64,000 nucleotides of DNA from Astrocystis sublimbata (taxonomy: Eukaryota; Ascomycota; Sordariomycetes; Xylariales; Xylariaceae). Positions 59,781-64,000 of the stretch are shown piece by piece (positions within the stretch are counted from its first letter, which is position 1; each line of letters starts with the position of its first letter). The notes beneath the pieces are model-generated. The model saw only the letters and a program-made list of their open reading frames with translations, searched no databases and was not told the DNA's origin. Position numbers and translations under genes: made by a program. The stretch spans positions 124,001 to 188,000 of the forward strand of contig JAJNNY010000013.1 of the NCBI GenBank assembly GCA_022453515.1, read 5' to 3'.

Positions 59781-60844
59781 TGTTGATTGATAAATAGACG
59801 ACTTAATTTATAAGATCATAAAATACGCCAGACAGATCGAAAACGACGAGGTTCTTCCCAGGACAAGGTCGAAAGTATGATGATCATGGGGTCCTCTTGC
59901 ACCATAGGTAGTCGTCAGAAGTGATTCAGCACGACAGGAATATGAGATAATTTGAAGAAAGCTGATACGATCTTCAAGTTTCCAATAGAACAATGGGCAC
60001 TGTCGGCATCAGGTAAATTGGCCAATAACAATAACATTTGTATGATCATTTAAATAACTAGATAGTTGCACACGAAGACGGACTAGCCAACTAGGGGACG
60101 GCGGGGAAAGCTATAACCGGGGTAGCTATGGGAACCGAGACCCCTTGTCTGTATGCCGAAAGTGGAGGCACTGTCTATGGAATTGGGCCAACCCCAGCCA
60201 CCGAGTTTCTCTATCTTTAAGTCAGTTTCTTTTGCTAAGGATGCCTACCGACGTGCACAGAAGGTTAGATGTATACAGAAACCCGAACAAAGCCCCATAA
60301 GATGCGGTGACAAACTGAGTAGTAAACTGGGTAAGTGCTAATACGCGGGATGTTTATATATAATTCTTTCTGAGACCATCCGAGGTAGTCCACATTCCAC
60401 CATTTCTCGCGAACACCGCCTTTTTACGGTAGGAGGAGCGATCGACATGGTACACCAAGCCACATGTGCTGATAAGTGACACAATGGAAGTGTATATCCA
60501 ATGCGACGTAGCCAAGCTTGGGGCTAGCTTCCTGCTCAATTGGGAATGACTCTCAGGTGTAATATTGATTTTGTACACCACGAAGACTATCGTGACAGGC
60601 TCAAGCCAAGACGATTAGCCTATCTCCCCAATTGGGTTGGAGGATTTTATCAGGAGCTGGCTTCTTTAGTTGACTCGCGATCCCAAGAAAGCTGTGGTCT
60701 ATCCATTACTCCCGGTATACTAAATTCGCATATATATATTTGCAGCTTTGCGGGCAGAAAGCGCCGGGTATCCATAGCAGAGAGAAAGTTTTGACAATAT
60801 CAGAGAAAGGGAAAGTAAAGGCGTCTAACGAGGCGCAATGGATT
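59781..60844. other. Spacer, promoter of the acyl-CoA synthetase gene
   Basis: 1.06 kb, AT-richer. Only short frames without features. It holds the 5' flank of the acyl-CoA synthetase gene and the 3' flank of KTI12, both on the minus strand. Confidence 0.55.
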
Positions 60845-61911
60845 TCACCCGTCCTTCTCGAAGCTATCGTTCAGGTATCCCACAAAGCTCTCCCGTATCC
60901 TCGACGGGCCCATGTTACCAATATTCTCGAGGCCGATGCCGCCCCTGTTCAGTCCCATGAAGGCTCTGCGTAGCCGCTGCAGCTGAGGCAGGGCAATCTT
61001 CTTGCCCGGGAGCTCGACCAGTAGATCTTGCGCGTTCTGTACCCCTCCGCGCGGGATTCTGACGTCGCCGCCGCCCTCGTCGCCCTGCAGCTCGAGGATC
61101 CGCTTCACGATGTCCTGCGTCTCGCGGTCCAGAACGTACAGATAGTCGCCGTCGCCGTCTCGGCCGCGCTGGACGGTGGCCTGGTTCGGCTTCACGATCT
61201 TGCGCGCGTCGCCCGCCACGGCTTCCCACAGGCTGTCGAACACCTGCTTGCTCTGCTCCTCGCCGTCCTCCCATATGAGGGTGAAGAGCGGGCTGTCCCA
61301 TCTCGTCATGGGGTTCGGCTCCTCGTAGCGAAACACGAGGTTCTCCCAGTTCGCCGGCTCGTACGCGCCCTCGGCCTCGTCGACGTCGTCGCCCCGGGCG
61401 CGCACATCCTGCGCACCGGCGGGGTCCCGACCGAGTCGCGCCTCGTTGACCTCGCGGGACTTGTTTTTCGAGCAGCCGATTTGCAGTATGCAGCTCGGCG
61501 TGCGCATGGCTTTGGCCTCGCAGTGGAGCTGGTATCGCCAGCCTTTTATGTAGTTGAGCCCGTCGAGGATGACAATGTCCTTGTCGCTGAGCACGCGCTT
61601 GACAGCGCCGTAGATGGAGGCGCGCGCATCTTTCTCCGAGGCGTTCGCGGATCGGGTGTGGGCTGGGAGGGCGGACAGGTCGTACACGGACCGGGAGATG
61701 GAAAGGGTCTGGTCGGATATCAGGTGGAGGCGGTACTTGGGCGTCGCGCCGCTCGGGGTCGCGGCTTTTATGCGCTCGGAGAGATGGGTGTGTAGCTGCT
61801 TTGCGCGCGTCGACTTGCCGGACGTGGGAAATCCGGTGACTATTATAAGCTCCTCGTATGTCAATAACAATTTCTAGATGTTTGGAGGTAAGAGGGAAGC
61901 TATACCGGCAT
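60845..61911 (-). CDS. KTI12: KTI12, Elongator-associated P-loop protein
   Basis: Exons 61911-61906 (ATG CCG) and 61852-60845 give 337 aa. The N-terminus MPELIIVTGFPTSGKSTRAK places the P-loop (GFPTSGKST) at residues 9-17, as in orthologues. Other family stretches are ISDQTLSISRSVYD, VILDGLNYIKGWRYQLHCEA, WENLVFRYEEPNPMTRWDSP and LRRAFMGLNR. Family knowledge: Kti12 is an ATPase that binds tRNA and works with Elongator to modify wobble uridines. An unspliced reading would start at MLLTYEELIIV in exon 2; the spliced start fits the family better, with GTATAG donor and GAG acceptor. Acidic Asp/Glu/Gly-rich inserts occur near residues 160-185 and 270. Confidence 0.92.
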
Positions 61912-62391
61912 GGCTAAGTGTGGATGCCCTCTGCGAATAGAGGGACGAGGTGATTATGTTATATTGAGCATCGGAGATTTGATGTCAGAAAGGGAAAGTA
62001 TATCTTATTTTCAATAATTCGAGATGGACTGTACCCAATCGTTAGTCAAATCGGAATGTGCCCCGCCATGCCTACAAGCTTTACAAGCTTTACCCTGCCA
62101 AACTCTCTCCAACCTTTCATAGACTCCTTACACTTACACCATCAATTTGGGACTCGCTCCTTTCCAGTAAACACGTTGAACGAGTACTTCATCGAACTCG
62201 TAATTTGTCATTGAAGATATTGTGATGGAACAATTACTTGTGCTATATCTCTATATCGAGGCAGACCTCGAAAACACTAATAAGAAGCAGAAAACCGGGT
62301 ATAAGACAAGACCCCCTACCAGAAACTCCAAAAGCAAGCACCATTTTCAACACCCAAAGCCATCTATGCCTCCAATGCCCGTTTCCTCTTT
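61912..62391. other. Spacer KTI12 / 7-TM gene
   Basis: 480 bp. No gene was recognised; ACAAGCTTT is repeated near 62070-62090. Confidence 0.55.
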
Positions 62392-63345
62392 TTATACACT
62401 GGACATGGACTGGTTAGGGCTGTGTGTCCCCTGCATCTCATAGCCACCCTGGCGTCGATCCACGCGTGCTGCACGGCGCTCTTCCGCCTGGTCCAGTCTT
62501 CGCGGCTCATAAGCAGCGGCAGACGGATGACGAGACCGGTTCTTGAAGCTGGTAACCAAGCGCTTCAAGGGGCCTGGCTCGGAGGGTGGCAAGTCGGTCT
62601 TGGGCAGGACTTGAAGCGTGAGACCCATGATCTCCACGATCAGCATGATGATGATCTCCTCGATGACCGCGGTGCCCAGGTAGATGAAGATACTGCCCCT
62701 AGCCAGGCTGAAGTCAGAGTTCGGGCGGAAGGTTCCGATGGCCGAATAGAGCACCCGCACAAGGAGGAACGGTAGGGACAGGGCCACGGCCAGGACGAGA
62801 CGCTTCTCGCCGGGCTCGGCGTACGAGACCTTCAACGCCATGATGGCTGTCGCGACAACAAGCAGCGCGAAGCCTGCTATGGTGAGAGAGGTGCCCGCTA
62901 TCGACAGATTCGAAATCTTATAGACGCCCGTCTTGGCGAAGCTGGAACTGGAGCTGGGGCCGCCGATGGCGTTGAGAATGACACCGACGAAGACGAGGAA
63001 CTGGATCCACCAGAGGATCCGGGGCTGGATGACGGCGCTCCGGCCCTTCTCCATACTCGTGAGTGCTCGCGTAAGCAGGGCCAGCAGCATGAGTATCAGA
63101 TCCGACAGCCCAACACTTTGGAGCGTGAAGACGCCGATTTGCAGGCTTGTCTTTTGCGGATAGGCTATCGTCGCGAGCTGCAGTGAGGCGCCGATCAGAC
63201 GCGAAAGGGAGAAGAAGACCAGGAACAGCCACGCTGCGTCGCGTTTGATGCCATGGCGTATCGTCAGGAGAATGGCGATGAGGAGAAATGGCACGAAGAA
63301 GATGATTTGCACAATGGAAATTCCGTTGTGGGCGGTTAACTCCAT
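62392..63345 (-). CDS. Seven-helix integral membrane protein, unknown function
   Basis: A single exon codes 317 aa from MELTAHNGISIVQIIFFVPF. An in-frame ATG at 63456 would add 37 residues without membrane character, so the later start was preferred. About seven hydrophobic segments follow (such as IIFFVPFLLIAILLTI, LILMLLALLTRAL, IQFLVFVGVILNAIG, FALLVVATAIMAL, IEEIIIMLIVEIMGL), then a basic C-terminal tail of about 65 residues. The pattern RDAAWLFLVFFSLSRLIGAS resembles a large family of fungal 7-TM proteins (named DUF7702 from memory, unverified). Receptor-like topology is possible but no ligand or G-protein motif is visible. Confidence 0.8.
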   Translation of the reverse strand: MELTAHNGISIVQIIFFVPFLLIAILLTIRHGIKRDAAWLFLVFFSLSRLIGASLQLATIAYPQKTSLQIGVFTLQSVGLSDLILMLLALLTRALTSMEKGRSAVIQPRILWWIQFLVFVGVILNAIGGPSSSSSFAKTGVYKISNLSIAGTSLTIAGFALLVVATAIMALKVSYAEPGEKRLVLAVALSLPFLLVRVLYSAIGTFRPNSDFSLARGSIFIYLGTAVIEEIIIMLIVEIMGLTLQVLPKTDLPPSEPGPLKRLVTSFKNRSRHPSAAAYEPRRLDQAEERRAARVDRRQGGYEMQGTHSPNQSMSSV

Positions 63346-64000
63346 ATGGACGGTATTAGTCGTGGTGCCGAATGTGGTGAGTAACGGACAACAGGTGCGG
63401 TAAGCTAAAAGGTGTCGATAGAGTACGTCTTGGCCTATAATTGATAGATAGTCCAACGAGATGGTTAAGCTTTTATGTGTATAAGATGGACGTCAAATAA
63501 GGAATACACGAGATGACGTTTATCTGATCAGGGTGTGTTGTGCTGCCAATGATAGTCTTATGGATGATCTGCTGCTTCCAATCTCGAGCCAAGACCACGG
63601 AGACCTCCATCTTATATATCCAGAATCTCATCTTCGACCTACTCTTTAGGATTCTACCAAGGGCCACTTAAGGGCCCTCTCATGTCCACTTGGCATAGTA
63701 AATTGCGTTGGAGAGGCTTTGACAAGCGTTTCACACCGGTCGATGCTACGGCGCGATGGGGCTTTCCTACACATCTCAGAGCCGTGACGGCGTCCTAGGG
63801 CCCGAAATCTTTGGGATGCCTTGGCAATCCCGAAAGCGATACCGAGCCCGGGGTGGTGTGCGGCCTGTATGATTGGACACTTCACAGTTGGCTAAGCTCG
63901 AAGCTGACGGCTCAGCCTCAGGTACCCAGTCGAGCCCAGTCGCCCAGCTCTTTTTCTTGGCTGAAAAGCGAACCGTGGAACTGTCAGCCCGCATAAGCGT
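63346..64000. other. Right edge, no gene supported
   Basis: 655 bp with overlapping short frames on both strands. Nothing recognisable; it may be the promoter of the 7-TM gene. Confidence 0.5.

Noticed and set aside
61028..61795. 255-codon plus-strand frame within KTI12
   Set aside because: Antisense shadow of a GC-rich conserved gene.

Overview
The window is nuclear DNA of a filamentous ascomycete (Pezizomycotina, most likely a sordariomycete). The evidence is many short introns of about 50-140 nt with GTRNGT donors and CTRAC-type branch points, GC-rich third codon positions, long intergenic spacers, and protein families restricted to or typical of moulds: an NIPA-type Mg transporter, a GFA-domain protein, a sedolisin, an intracellular GH1 beta-glucosidase and a small 7-TM protein. 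No bacterial-type operon, phage, plasmid, CRISPR array or recognisable intact transposon was seen. Gene models were built by hand from open frames, splice sites and recalled family sequences; exon limits are given in each entry.

Layout. 1-2899: 3' part of YPP1. 4535-5368: a secreted three-module low-complexity protein with Kex2-type sites. 5798-5897: an intron-containing tRNA-Gln. 6277-6740: a small 89-aa protein. 7788-12041: two membrane carriers (MFS monocarboxylate-type and SLC10A7/RCH1-type). 12806-13718: a GFA zinc protein. 15123-16632: beta-glucosidase. 17539-19968 (-): sedolisin tripeptidyl-peptidase. 19969-27183: a 7.2-kb gene-poor stretch.

From 27184 on, the window is dense with conserved housekeeping genes: a Gln-rich fungal protein, EFM4, the PP2A scaffold TPD3 (-), the myotubularin YMR1 (-), RPS3, an NIPA transporter (-), an acidic protein of unknown function (-), delta-COP RET2, APC4, an acyl-CoA synthetase (-), KTI12 (-) and a 7-TM protein (-). 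Several pairs are divergent (YMR1/RPS3, acidic protein/RET2) or convergent (EFM4/TPD3, RPS3/NIPA, APC4/acyl-CoA synthetase).

The left part (about 4.5-27 kb) is accessory in character: secreted, transport and carbohydrate- or protein-degrading genes with long spacers. The right part carries core functions: phosphoinositide control (YPP1, YMR1), vesicle coat (RET2), cell cycle (APC4, TPD3) and translation (RPS3, EFM4, KTI12). No biosynthetic gene cluster is evident. The most unusual items are the three-module secreted protein, a sedolisin whose exon 3/4 junction does not fit canonical splicing in frame, the 7.2-kb gene-poor stretch, and a dispersed TAGGTA-type intergenic motif.
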